NCBI RefSeq assembly: GCF_014643375.1
Contig: NZ_BMJJ01000014.1
Span: 78,237 to 142,236 of the forward strand
Length of the DNA stretch: 64,000 nt
Reading direction: 5' to 3'
DNA from: Aureimonas glaciei
GTDB taxonomy: Bacteria > Pseudomonadota > Alphaproteobacteria > Rhizobiales > Rhizobiaceae
Shown here piece by piece: positions 9,570 to 19,974 of the stretch; the first letter of the stretch is position 1; each line of letters starts with the position of its first letter. The notes under the pieces were generated by a model. It had not been told where the DNA came from. It did no database searches and saw nothing but the letters and a program-made list of their open reading frames with translations. The position numbers were made by a program, and so were the translations under genes.

Positions 9570-9598
9570 GCTCCAGAACGGAGCGATGGAGAACTGCG
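9570..9598 (+). promoter_or_regulatory. Conserved ribosome-site hairpin
   Basis: The small hairpin GCTCC-N5-GGAGC (9570-9584) is followed by GATGGAGAACTGCG and then ATG. This matches the leader of the rnk-like gene at 7673 in sequence and in exact spacing. The Shine-Dalgarno-like GGAG lies just past the stem, so folding could limit ribosome access. Confidence 0.55.
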
Positions 9599-10129
9599 AT
9601 GAACATCGACACCTTCTTCCTTACGGCCAAGGACTTCACCTTGCTTGAAGTCATGCGCAATCGTCATTTCAGTGAAAAGGATCCGCTGGCGCCAATCCTG
9701 AAAGAAAAGATCAAACACGCCTTGGTGGTCTTTCGCGACGACATTCCAGTTAACGTCGCGACGCTGAACAGCCGAGTCACCTTCAGCGTGGATGGCCGCG
9801 ATCCCGACACGCGCATCATATCGCACGACGATAGGGCGGGGGCCGTCGGCATGTGCCTTCCAATTACGACAGCTCGCGGGCTGGCGCTTCTGGGTCTCGC
9901 CGAAGGTCAGGAATATCGCCTGGTGAACCAGGACGGCATTGAAGAGCGTATTCTGCTCGAAAGTGTTCCGTACCAGCCGGAAGCGGCGGCGCGTGAAAAG
10001 CACGCCATGACGGTAAACAGGTCGTCTCCGCACACCCGCCCCCCTCTTCGAATTATCATGGGGGCGGCCTCCGGGCCACCGCGACTGGTGTCTGGTGGCT
10101 GCGATGATCCCGGCCCCGCAGCCGCTTAA
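9599..10129 (+). CDS. Rnk/GreA-C-like protein
   Basis: A 176-residue protein whose central part matches the Rnk/GreA C-terminal domain: VNVATLNSRVTFSVDG, DPDTRIIS, MCLPITTARGLALLGLAEGQEYRL. The start ATG is chosen because it follows the conserved leader (GATGGAGAACTGCG); the longer open frame from 9533 has no ribosome site. The last ~40 residues after VPYQPEAA look unrelated to the family and overlap an inverted repeat (CGCCCCC near 10040 and GGGGGCG near 10060), so the natural end may have been extended. It is the intact relative of the broken gene at 7299-7673. Confidence 0.7.
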   Translation: MNIDTFFLTAKDFTLLEVMRNRHFSEKDPLAPILKEKIKHALVVFRDDIPVNVATLNSRVTFSVDGRDPDTRIISHDDRAGAVGMCLPITTARGLALLGLAEGQEYRLVNQDGIEERILLESVPYQPEAAAREKHAMTVNRSSPHTRPPLRIIMGAASGPPRLVSGGCDDPGPAAA

Positions 10130-10677
10130 CATTTCCTCGGAGTGAAAGCGTCGGCGCGTACTGAGCCCGCCGACGCCCAGTGGGATGGGCAGCGCGAGTC
10201 ATAACAAATAGCTGCGCTAACAGAACGAACGTTCGATAGACTGCTCTGCGGGCAATTATTCTTTACGATTGATCGCCGCTCAGTTTTTTAACTACAGGAT
10301 TCCTTCTGAAGAAGATACAATATGTGTTTGTCAACAATCAATGCCGTATTGCAGTGCCATCCTTCATAGAAAAGATTTCCGATTGCAGTTTGTAAACTGT
10401 ATTTTCGATATTGATTTTATTACGGAATAATACTATATCAAAGTTATGGCCGATTCGATCTATCGATATTTGGTCCTTACGGGACCCTTGCTGCACTGCT
10501 CGTAGCCCCGGGGCGGCTGGACAATGATGTCCGCCGGCTCGGGGCTCCGTTTGTCCAAGCTCGGCAAAAGCTCCCGGTATGTCTCCAGTCCCGGTGAAAC
10601 TGGCCAAATCCTCTGTCACAGCCGTTTTTCCGCCAGAAGTTGATCGCGGAAGGGCTGACCCATGCCGCGAGAGCACC
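10130..10677. other. Gene-free, partly AT-rich spacer with a large hairpin
   Basis: No coding frame is supported. Bases 10250-10450 are AT-rich. At 10504-10546 there is a long imperfect stem whose outer arms AGCCCCG/CGGGGCT are perfect and whose top is GGACA-ATGA-TGTCC. It has no T-run, so it may be a structured RNA or leader of the DUF1127 gene that begins at 10678. Confidence 0.4.
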
Positions 10678-10944
10678 ATGCACATACACTCAAAGAACCT
10701 GAATTCCGCTGTTGCAAGCAGGCCCGGACGGTCTGGCCTTGTGGCCTTGTCATCCTTCTTTGCCCAAGGTTTCCGACGTTGGCAGAAGAGGCGCGTGATC
10801 GAGACACTGCAACAGCTAAGTGACCGTCAACTCGAAGACATCGGGATTGCCAGAAACGAGATCCCTCGAGTTGCCGAGGGGCTTTTTGCCCGTGCGGGGG
10901 ATAGCCGTCACGCATCCTCGGGCTCCTCGGGACCCGTGAGATGA
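10678..10944 (+). CDS. DUF1127 small protein
   Basis: An 88-residue protein with the DUF1127 signature in its middle: FRRWQKRRVIETLQQLSDRQ followed by LEDIGIARNEIP. Short DUF1127 proteins in alphaproteobacteria bind RNA and affect phosphate, carbon and small-RNA metabolism. I choose the ATG at 10678 since it gives a compact basic protein. Its TGA overlaps the ATG of the L,D-transpeptidase gene (ATGA), so the two are probably translationally coupled. Confidence 0.8.
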   Translation: MHIHSKNLNSAVASRPGRSGLVALSSFFAQGFRRWQKRRVIETLQQLSDRQLEDIGIARNEIPRVAEGLFARAGDSRHASSGSSGPVR

Positions 10945-11645
10945 AAGCGACGTTCACCTCAAGGCCCTCCGGACCCTCTCGGAGAAACGTCCTGGTCTCT
11001 ATCGGCAGCCTGCTGACGCTCGCGGTAGCTGGCTGCACGACCACTTCGCTCCCGCCGAGGCCAAGGGTGGCGCCCGAGCGGCCAGCGATACCGGCGATAC
11101 CCGCCGAGGTCCTTCTTATGTACCGAGCATTGCCCGATGAGGAGTTTCCGATCCCGGCGGTCGACCTCGCCAAGCTTGCTCCACGGCACTATCGGCAGGT
11201 GGTCGACTTTTCCACTCCGGAAGAGGTTGGAACGGTGATCGTCGATCCCGCCAACCGCTACCTCTACCATGTCCAAGCTGGTGGAAAGGCAATGCGCTAC
11301 GGTGTGGGTGTCGGCAAGGCCGGCTTTGAATGGTCCGGGCGGGCACACGTCGCCTACGGGCGAAGATGGCCTGTCTGGACGCCTCCTAGCGACATGATCG
11401 AGCGCCAGCCTTCGGTGGGAAGGTGGAGGCACGGGCAGCCGCCGGGGATCGATAACCCTCTGGGTGCCCGCGCCCTCTACATTCACCAAGGCAACCGGGA
11501 CACGCTCTATCGTCTGCATGGAACGGGGGAAGTTCGCACGATCGGCAAGTCGGTCTCGTCCGGCTGCGTGCGCCTGCTGCACCAAGACATCATCGACCTG
11601 TACGACCGTGTTCGGCCGGGGTCCGCATTGGTCGTTCTGCCTTGA
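10941..11645 (+). CDS. L,D-transpeptidase lipoprotein (YkuD fold)
   Basis: A 234-residue cell-wall enzyme that forms 3-3 peptidoglycan cross-links or anchors proteins to peptidoglycan. Residues 12-32 are an export signal: RR at 14-15, a hydrophobic stretch, then the lipobox LAVAGC with C32 as lipid-modified cysteine. The YkuD domain spans about 95-234. The catalytic site is HGTGE (H193) and SSGCVRL (nucleophile C209). It overlaps the DUF1127 gene by four bases, an uncommon pairing of an RNA-binding and an envelope gene. Nothing is missing. Confidence 0.92.
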   Translation: MKATFTSRPSGPSRRNVLVSIGSLLTLAVAGCTTTSLPPRPRVAPERPAIPAIPAEVLLMYRALPDEEFPIPAVDLAKLAPRHYRQVVDFSTPEEVGTVIVDPANRYLYHVQAGGKAMRYGVGVGKAGFEWSGRAHVAYGRRWPVWTPPSDMIERQPSVGRWRHGQPPGIDNPLGARALYIHQGNRDTLYRLHGTGEVRTIGKSVSSGCVRLLHQDIIDLYDRVRPGSALVVLP

Positions 11646-11919
11646 AAGATGATAGTTCTCAGCAAAAGAGGGAGTGGTGCTTGTGCCGGGAAAGGCGACG
11701 CAAGATGCCTTGAACGTGAGTTCTTATGGTCGTTTGCGTAACTGGTTTGTCAACGGGAGTTCGTCTCGTTGGACCGAGCGCGAGCGAGCCAGATTCGTTG
11801 GCAGGCGGAATACAACACCATCATTGCCTTTGCCGGCGCTCTGCTTGGCCGACCGCAGCCTTCGCCCGCCTGCTCTGACATTCCAGTCCGCCGCCGGTGT
11901 CCATCCGGCGGCGCTTCCG

Positions 11920-12396
11920 TCACCGATGGCGGAGGAGAAGCGCGTGCACGGCCTCGTTCAGCCGTTTTATCTGGGTCATCATAACCGCGGCTTCGTCGTG
12001 CTGCTTCGGAGCAAGACGACGACCTATCTCCGCCCACAGCGTCCGAATCGTCGCTTGCGTCCGGACCCCTTCGGCAGTGATCCTCAGGAGGGTCTTTCGG
12101 GAATCCTTCGGGTCGGGAAGACGGATGACCAGGCCTCTCTCGGCCAGGCGGTCGACCATCTTAGAGACTGTCGACGGTCGAACGTCGAGTTCCATGGCAA
12201 GCTCCGAAACCGCGATGTCGGTTCCCGGGACGAGGACCATGATCATGTGATCCTGCCCATTATGAAAATCCGTCTCCGCCAACGCGGTACCGAACACGGC
12301 CCTGATGCGCTTCGACAGAGTGACGAGATCTTCCGCAAGCTCCCCGAAGTCGGTGTCGGTAGTGGTCGGAGGAAGAGCATCGAGGGACTTGGACAT
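11920..12396 (-). CDS. MarR-family transcriptional regulator
   Basis: A 158-residue winged-helix regulator. The recognition region is ISVSEL-like: IAVSELAMELDVRPSTVSKM followed by VDRLAERGLV, then the wing DPKDSRKTLLRIT. The ATG giving MSKSLDAL is chosen over upstream frame because the upstream residues are not family-like. It has no same-strand partner close by. A second copy with nearly the same plan at 36138-36644 is interrupted by a stop codon, and comparison of the two helps define the family (HNGQDHMI versus HNGQDQLL). Confidence 0.88.
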   Translation of the reverse strand: MSKSLDALPPTTTDTDFGELAEDLVTLSKRIRAVFGTALAETDFHNGQDHMIMVLVPGTDIAVSELAMELDVRPSTVSKMVDRLAERGLVIRLPDPKDSRKTLLRITAEGVRTQATIRTLWAEIGRRLAPKQHDEAAVMMTQIKRLNEAVHALLLRHR

Positions 12397-12520
12397 CCGG
12401 CAATTCCAATGCAGACGGCGACGAATTGATAGCCTGACAACGGTAGCCACTGATCTCTTGCGGCGATAGTGGGGAAACACCACCACCACGCGTTTTCACC
12501 GTCACCGAATGGGCTCCCTG

Positions 12521-12655
12521 TCAGGCAGGACGAAGCGTCGAGGCGAACTGCAGCCGGTCGAGCACGACTCCGTCCCGGTCGGCGATCTCGATGGCCCAGC
12601 CGCTGATGTCCCGTCCGCTCCGCACGGCGCTGGACATCATCTGTCGCGCCGCATT
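12521..12655 (-). pseudogene. C-terminal fragment of a DUF6894-like protein
   Basis: The visible part, AARQMMSSAVRSGRDISGWA continuing to IEIADRDGVVLDRLQF, matches the end of small DUF6894 proteins common in this group. The N-terminal half is absent; upstream lies a different frame coding for a membrane segment. It looks like a remnant left by a deletion. Assignment by eye only. Confidence 0.45.
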
Positions 12656-12930
12656 GCCAGGCTTCGCGGCATAACGCGCGAAAAGAGGCGCACCGGGAAC
12701 GAGAGCACCATGGCGACGGAAAAGCCGCCTAGAGCCACAACGAGTACTACCGGCACGGCCCACAAGATCAGCACCAGAACGGCGACTATCGCCAGGACGA
12801 TCAGGTTTCGGAGGGCTCCGGAGATCGGGATTGGCGTCGGTCGACGAGGCGAGGACCGTATCGCAGGAATCCGCTCTATGATGCTGACGCTTTTATCCGA
12901 CCTCACGACTTGCTTCCGCGGCTCCTCCAT
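12637..12930 (-). CDS. Small membrane protein, unknown function
   Basis: A 97-residue frame with one or two hydrophobic segments (LIVLAIVAVLVLILWAVPVV, then VALGGFSVAMVLSF) between basic ends. I do not recognise a family. The start begins MEEPRKQVV. Its 3' end overlaps the DUF6894-like remnant by 19 bases, so it may be a fusion product of a deletion rather than a real gene. Confidence 0.35.
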   Translation of the reverse strand: MEEPRKQVVRSDKSVSIIERIPAIRSSPRRPTPIPISGALRNLIVLAIVAVLVLILWAVPVVLVVALGGFSVAMVLSFPVRLFSRVMPRSLAMRRDR

Positions 12931-13608
12931 TGCGACGCCTTTCCTAAAAGGCGGAAACAGCGCCGTGGCATCAACGTTCCTCGGTTACTCTTGATACTGG
13001 AGAAAGGCTTGGTCCTGAAGCGTGATCGCGCTTCGCTGGAGCCCAGTCCCGGGCCTGCTTTGATCGCGAGCAGATGCTACCACGCCCTAGGCAGCCGATG
13101 AATCATGAGCGCACTGCCGTTGAGTCAATCGAGAGGACGCTGATACGTCAGATCATGGCTGCGGCGCTTGCGCTCGCTCTTGCAGGAGTCCAACCATGGC
13201 TTTGACCGACGCTCATGGTCCAGATCGGATGCATTCCGGGCAGGTCGTTGTCGCAACCAAAGCCTAGTTGGGACCGCCGGTGACCACCCCTTTGGCGATT
13301 CCGTCCTACATCGCGATCAAAGGCGCGGACGAGATCGGCGACGTTACCACCGAGCTACTCCACACGTGGGACACGATCCTTGTCGGATGGAGAGTCTCGC
13401 CTGCCAGGCCAAAGCGTAAACGTAGGCTCCGGGCGGACCCTACCTCCTGTTGGCGCGCACCTACAGGAAGCAGCAGAACCCCATCCCTGGCATGCGGCTT
13501 GCGCGAGTTGCGCCCGGATTGACGGATTGTTCTGGAGCAACTGGTGGACCAACGTAGCAGGTCGGTGACCGGGGACCAGGTGCTGGTCAGGGCCTTTGCC
13601 GATCCGGG
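12931..13608. other. Gene-free stretch before metB
   Basis: Only short overlapping frames of 60-85 codons are present in several directions, none with family motifs or a good start. I see no convincing promoter, RNA or terminator. This lies downstream of metB and probably holds its 3' end plus decayed DNA. Confidence 0.35.
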
Positions 13609-14763
13609 TCAGAGTCCCTCGAGGGCCCTCGTCATGTCCGCCAGGAGATCATCGACGTGCTCCAAGCCGATGGACAGGCGGAGCAAATCGTCTCCGATCC
13701 CACAGAGACGCCGCTCTTCCGGATCCATCGAAGCGTGGGTCATGGTTGCGGGGTGAGCGACAAGACTTTCCACTCCTCCAAGGGACTCGGCCAGCGTGAA
13801 GAGTTTCAGCCCGGTGAGCAGAGTACGGATCGCCGGAACGCCGCCGGACAGTTCGAAGCTCAGCATGGCGCCAAATCCGAGTTGTTGCCGCTTTGCGAGC
13901 AGGTGACCGGGGTGGGAGGGTAGCCCTGGGTAATGAACTGCCGTCACCTTTGGATGAGCGCTCAGCAGACCGGCGATACGCGCCGCACTCTCCTGTTGAC
14001 GCTCTAGGCGGGCAAACAGGGTCTTGAGACCACGAAGCGTCAGATAGGCGTCGTACGGCGATCCTGTGACGCCAGTGCAGTTGGCCCACGAACCGAGCTC
14101 CTCGGCAGCCGCCTTATCCGCAGACACCACGGCTCCCCCAATGACGTCAGAGTGACCGTTCAGGTACTTGGTCGTGGAGTGGACAACGAAATCAGCGCCC
14201 AGTCTCAACGGTTGTTGAAGTGCAGGAGAGAGGAAGGTGTTGTCCACGACCACCTGTCCTCCCACTGCATGGGCCGCGTCGGCGGCAGCCTTGATATCGA
14301 CGATCCGCATCAAGGGGTTGGATGGAGTTTCCAGGAGCAACAGCCTTGGTCTCCTGGCAAGTGAGGATGCCAACGCGCCCTCGTCTGTCTGGTCAACGAA
14401 CTCGACGTTGAAAGCACCCTTGCGTTGACGCCCTTTCAGCAGCCGATTGGTACCGCCATAACAGTCGTGCGGCGCGACCACCGTTTCGCCGACCTTCAGC
14501 ATCGAAAGGACCAGGTCGATGGCCGACATTCCGGAACTGGTGACCACGGTTCCAGCGCCTCCCTCCAACTCCGACAGAGCTTCCGCCAGCAGGTCCCGCG
14601 TGGGATTGGCAAAGCGGGAGTAGTCGTACTGCCGCTTCTCGTCGAAGCCGGCGAATGTGTAATTGGTCGAAAGGTACAACGGCGGCATCACGGCGCCAAA
14701 GGTCGGGTCGCGGTCGACCCCTGCGCGGACAGCCGCAGTTTCTGGTTCTCTGGTCACCGGCAT
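13609..14763 (-). CDS. metB: Cystathionine gamma-synthase-type PLP enzyme
   Basis: A 384-residue trans-sulfuration enzyme of the Cys/Met metabolism PLP family. It would join an activated homoserine with cysteine (gamma-synthase) or cleave cystathionine. Family landmarks: YSRFANPTRDLLAEAL, SSGMSAIDLVLSML, the PLP-contacting HDCYGGTNRL, VVDNTFLSPALQQPL, and the Schiff-base lysine K199 in VVHSTTKYLNGHSDV. Near the end SLGGVESLVAHPATMTHASM is typical. Length is normal. By eye the gamma-synthase versus lyase question cannot be settled. It sits 168 bases downstream of coxA on the same strand but with no functional link. Confidence 0.88.
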   Translation of the reverse strand: MPVTREPETAAVRAGVDRDPTFGAVMPPLYLSTNYTFAGFDEKRQYDYSRFANPTRDLLAEALSELEGGAGTVVTSSGMSAIDLVLSMLKVGETVVAPHDCYGGTNRLLKGRQRKGAFNVEFVDQTDEGALASSLARRPRLLLLETPSNPLMRIVDIKAAADAAHAVGGQVVVDNTFLSPALQQPLRLGADFVVHSTTKYLNGHSDVIGGAVVSADKAAAEELGSWANCTGVTGSPYDAYLTLRGLKTLFARLERQQESAARIAGLLSAHPKVTAVHYPGLPSHPGHLLAKRQQLGFGAMLSFELSGGVPAIRTLLTGLKLFTLAESLGGVESLVAHPATMTHASMDPEERRLCGIGDDLLRLSIGLEHVDDLLADMTRALEGL

Positions 14764-14931
14764 GCGTCACTCCATTTCCCCTGGCTGTTTCTTCAAGGCG
14801 AGTGCGGCTCGACCACCGTCACCTATGACGACGGCCAAATGGGCCTGTTCCGGGCACGGGGGGACCGGAAATGATTTCCGATCCGCCTTTGGGCGTTCCA
14901 AGCATTCAAGCCAACAATATGCCGGGTGCGC

Positions 14932-16548
<1,617 letters not shown>

Positions 16549-16787
16549 TCAGCGGAGTCTCGCGAAACCGCAGTCTCGGTTGCTCCAGATTGTCATGACC
16601 GACTACCATCGAAGCTGGTCGCAAGACCGATCCGCCAACTCCGCGCCAGAAGCGGAACGCCCTGACACGTTGGCGCTGCACGTATCCCGTCAGCGGCTCG
16701 GTCCCGAACATCAGTCAGACGCAGCCGAGGTTCAGCGAAAACTGAGACGAACTTAGCGACCCGCCTCCGACCACGACAATGAATATT

Positions 16788-16806
16788 ATTGCTCTTTCAG
16801 TGCAAT
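16788..16806. promoter_or_regulatory. Possible LysR-type binding dyad
   Basis: The dyad ATTGC-N9-GCAAT lies 40 bases before the lysR start, in the divergent space shared with the oxidase gene. It has the T-N11-A form typical of LysR-type operators. An autoregulatory site is inferred from position only. Confidence 0.4.
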
Positions 16807-16845
16807 TATCCTCATATGAGGAACGCGTCCTAACTGGGAAATTTG

Positions 16846-17697
16846 ATGGATACCGAACTGGCACGCACCTTCCTCGAGATCGTCTCGACGAGGAGCTTCA
16901 TACGCGCCGCAGAGCGCCTCCACATAAGCCAGACCGCCGTCAGTGCCCGGGTACGAACCTTGGAAGATCGGCTCGGTCGTTCCTTGTTCGTCCGCAACAA
17001 GTCAGGCGCTACTCTCACTCCGGCCGGTGAACAGTTCCTCCGCTATGCCCCAGGCTTCGTACAGCTATGGGAGCGGGCTCGGCATCAGGTTGCGGTACCC
17101 CCAGGCCGACGCGCACTTCTATCGGTCGGGGGCGAACTCAGCCTTTGGCATCCATTGTTGATCGACTGGCTCCTTTGGATGAAAAGATGCGCTCCCGACA
17201 TCGCGTTGCGGATGAGCGTGGACCTTGCGGCCGATCTGGCGAGGCAGGTCGCCGATGGCTTGCTGGATCTGGCAATCATGTATGCTCCGCAGCAACGACC
17301 TGGCCTGAAGGTCGAGCTGCTGCTGGAGGAAAAACTCGTGCTCGTAAGATGCGGCGGCGAGAACGGGAGCTCGGACTTTTCCGATTACGTCTATGTCGAT
17401 TGGGGTTCGGACTTCACGGCGCAGCATAACCTCAGCTTCCCGGATCTCGCCAATCCCGGGCTTTTCGTCGGCCTCGGCCCCTTGGGCCTGGACTACATCC
17501 TCGCTGCGGGAGGATCCGGATATTTTCGCCTCAGCGCCGTCCGCCCGCATCTGGCCGCTAAGCGACTTCACCTGGTTCCGAAGGCACCGGAGTTCTCTCA
17601 CCACACGTACGCGGTGTACTCGGCTACCACGGACGAAGCACTGATTCAGTCTGCCCTGGAGGGGATGCGGGCGGTGGCGGGCCAGAGGGAAGCATAG
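16846..17697 (+). CDS. LysR-family transcriptional regulator
   Basis: A 283-residue regulator. The N-terminal winged helix reads FLEIVSTRSFIRAAERLHIS followed by QTAVSARVRTLEDRLG, a clear LysR helix-turn-helix. The effector domain follows from about residue 85; it is a little short and its last third is divergent. I use the ATG at 16846 rather than the TTG three bases earlier. It is divergent from the orphan oxidase gene, and regulators of this class usually act on such a neighbour. Confidence 0.9.
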   Translation: MDTELARTFLEIVSTRSFIRAAERLHISQTAVSARVRTLEDRLGRSLFVRNKSGATLTPAGEQFLRYAPGFVQLWERARHQVAVPPGRRALLSVGGELSLWHPLLIDWLLWMKRCAPDIALRMSVDLAADLARQVADGLLDLAIMYAPQQRPGLKVELLLEEKLVLVRCGGENGSSDFSDYVYVDWGSDFTAQHNLSFPDLANPGLFVGLGPLGLDYILAAGGSGYFRLSAVRPHLAAKRLHLVPKAPEFSHHTYAVYSATTDEALIQSALEGMRAVAGQREA

Positions 17698-18327
17698 TTC
17701 TCCGAGGCCGCTTCAATCGACTCCCGGACTGGCGCCAGCAGCCGTCTTGATCACAAGCAACCGGATCTCGCTCCCTCGGCTCCATACGGACTGCAGATAA
17801 CGCCCAGGACCATCAAGTGCGCCCTTCCCTCGCACCATGGGATTCGGGTCGCGATACATCGTGGGCACCGACGGACGAGCATCTCGCTCTTCGACAGTCG
17901 GCGCGCATGGCTGTCGGAGAGAAAGCGCCGGTCATAACTGACGGCGAACTGAAATCGAGCGGTGACGGAACGGGTTTGGCCTGGTTCCAACCCGGCCGGT
18001 ACGTGAATGGGTTGCCACCTAGGTGGCGCTTTGTACGCGCCGACGCAGGTCAACCTCGCACTTCCCAGGCTCGTCCGCGCATGCGGTGACAACATCACAT
18101 GCACGCAAGGCTGAGTGCAACTTTATTGCACGTACCGTGCATTGAGTTTCGTTTTCCTTTCCGTTCGTTGCTGCCATCTTCTTCAAAGGGATCAGGTTCG
18201 GTGAGCGTCGATCCAGAAACTGGGAGGCTTGGGTCCGTTCCCGGACTTGGTCCCGTCTAGAGCGAAGCGCGAGGCAGCGGACTCTCCGACACAGGGCGAT
18301 CCGTGGATATCTGAAAGGACGCATCAA
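17698..18327. other. Gene-free stretch of about 630 bases
   Basis: Overlapping short frames occur on both strands without family motifs. The last 40 bases contain the ribosome site (GAAAGGACGC) of the following gene. I see nothing else that can be supported. Confidence 0.35.
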
Positions 18328-18966
18328 ATGACGGTTGCAATGCAAAGTGGCCCCGTGTCGAGGCAAGGTGAAGCGTTTCAGATGGACGGTTCGGTTCTCG
18401 CTCGCGCATTCAATATGCCAATTGCCCACTTCATGCTTGAGATGCGCCGCGGCAATGTCCACGGGATAGTCGAGCGTGGGACAGACGAGGATGACGGCCA
18501 GCATCGTCTGTCCTTCCGTTACCGCGGCCGCGAGCTGCGCATGACAGTCGATCGCGACGGAAACGTGAGCGAGCAAGACTTACGCACTTCAACTTACCCC
18601 GCGAGAAAGGACGTCCTTAGATCGCGGCTCAGGCAGGTTCTGGTTGAGCAGGCCGCGGCCCACTCGCCAATCACCTACGCCCGCTTGGCGGAGCGCATCG
18701 GTTTCCGGTCGGGCCGGGCGATCAAGACGATCGACTCCGCGCTTGAAGAGATGATGGACGACGACGTTCAGGGTAACCGGCCCTTCCTAGCCGCGATTGC
18801 TCTGGAGAGCGTTGTTCCGGGCATCCCTCCAGAATGGTTCTTCCGCAAGGCCCGCAGCGCCGGAAGATTCGATGGCGAGCCCAAGGGGAACGAGGCTTAC
18901 GCGTTCCACGCCAAGCAGCTGCAGGGAGCCATTCACTTCTATGGTGATGAGACTTCCGTGTCTTGA
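18328..18966 (+). CDS. Two-domain protein with DUF6522-like N-terminus
   Basis: A 212-residue soluble protein. Residues about 15-80 (DGSVLARAFNMPIAHFMLEM, RGNVHGIVERG, LSFRYRGRELRMTVD) resemble DUF6522. From about residue 95 a second domain begins: LRQVLVEQAAAHSPITYARL followed by AERIGFRSGRAI, RPFLAAIALESVVPGIPPEW and FFRKARSAGRFDG. This second part is a helical domain I have seen only as an uncharacterised family. The ATG at 18328 follows AAAGGA at a good distance; an upstream in-frame extension has no such signal. Function unknown. The CBS gene starts 45 bases later and may be co-transcribed. Confidence 0.65.
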   Translation: MTVAMQSGPVSRQGEAFQMDGSVLARAFNMPIAHFMLEMRRGNVHGIVERGTDEDDGQHRLSFRYRGRELRMTVDRDGNVSEQDLRTSTYPARKDVLRSRLRQVLVEQAAAHSPITYARLAERIGFRSGRAIKTIDSALEEMMDDDVQGNRPFLAAIALESVVPGIPPEWFFRKARSAGRFDGEPKGNEAYAFHAKQLQGAIHFYGDETSVS

Positions 18967-19011
18967 GCGCGCCTGCCCCCAGCAGGGCGCCGATTTAGAA
19001 AGGAGGCTACA

Positions 19012-19716
19012 ATGCTCACAGCTAGAGATGTCATGACCACAGAGGTCGTGACGGTTGGACCCCAGGACACCGTCAAGAACGTTGCGTTGCTGATGACGAC
19101 GTATGGCATCAGCGCCGTTCCGGTCGTCGACGACGGAGGACTGATTGGGATCGTCAGCGAGGGAGACCTCCTCCACCGGGACGAGCTTGGTACCTGTGGA
19201 CACCATCGTTCCTGGTGGCTGGAACTGCTGACCGGGAATGCCGCCCTCGCGGCAGAATATATCAAATCCCACGCTCAACATGTGGCCGACGTCATGACGG
19301 ACAGGGTCTTCACAACGACTCCAGACACGCCCGTGGCGGAGATCGCGGAGATTCTCGAAACCAAGCGCGTCAAGCGACTACCCGTCATGAAGGATGGCAA
19401 GGTGGTCGGCATCGTCAGCCGTGCAAACCTCGTTAGCGCAATTGCGAAGGCGCAGCGGCCCTTGGTAGGAGCAGCCAACGACGATGTCGGTATTCGCAGC
19501 CGCATTCTGCAGGAGCTCAGAATGGAGCCTTGGTCGACGGCCAGGGCGGGTGATGTCGCGGTGGAGGATGGCATTGTCCTCTTGCGCGGATATTACAATT
19601 CTGTCGCCGAACGGGATGCCTGTCATGTACTCATCGAGAATGTCGACGGTGTCCGGCGGATTGAGGATCAGCGGTCTATGCTGGTCCTGCCCCTGTCGGA
19701 ATACCCAGCTATTTGA
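19012..19716 (+). CDS. CBS-CBS-BON domain protein
   Basis: A 234-residue protein. CBS 1 starts at residue 1 (ARDVMTTEVVTVGPQDTV, AVPVVDDGGLIGIVSEGDLL), CBS 2 at about 93 (VADVMTDRVFTTTPDTPVAE, LPVMKDGKVVGIVSRANLV), and a BON domain fills about 160-234 (GDVAVEDGIVLLRGYYNSVA). CBS pairs bind adenine nucleotides; BON domains bind membranes. The role is probably energy-state sensing. A perfect AAAGGAGG ribosome site precedes the ATG. Confidence 0.92.
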   Translation: MLTARDVMTTEVVTVGPQDTVKNVALLMTTYGISAVPVVDDGGLIGIVSEGDLLHRDELGTCGHHRSWWLELLTGNAALAAEYIKSHAQHVADVMTDRVFTTTPDTPVAEIAEILETKRVKRLPVMKDGKVVGIVSRANLVSAIAKAQRPLVGAANDDVGIRSRILQELRMEPWSTARAGDVAVEDGIVLLRGYYNSVAERDACHVLIENVDGVRRIEDQRSMLVLPLSEYPAI

Positions 19717-19974
19717 AGCTTAGCGTCAATCGCTACAGGCCTGTGTCGCGGTAGGGTCCGCTGCTGAAACGTATATCGACGCTACGGCTGAAACGATGCG
19801 CCTTTAGCTACGATCGAGGCTGCCAAGTCGCTGGATCTCATTGGACCTAGGTCGCGGTATTGGCCAAAGGGAAACGTCAGACCAACGAACCGGAGGCCGC
19901 CAAGACACCTTAATGCTTGGATATGGCCGAAAATATTTGATGACGTGCCACCGCACTAAAACCAGGAGAGTAAC

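Noticed and set aside
11674..12429. Long plus-strand open frame of 251 codons
   Set aside because: It is antisense to the MarR gene, has no family motifs, and the minus-strand frame explains the region fully.
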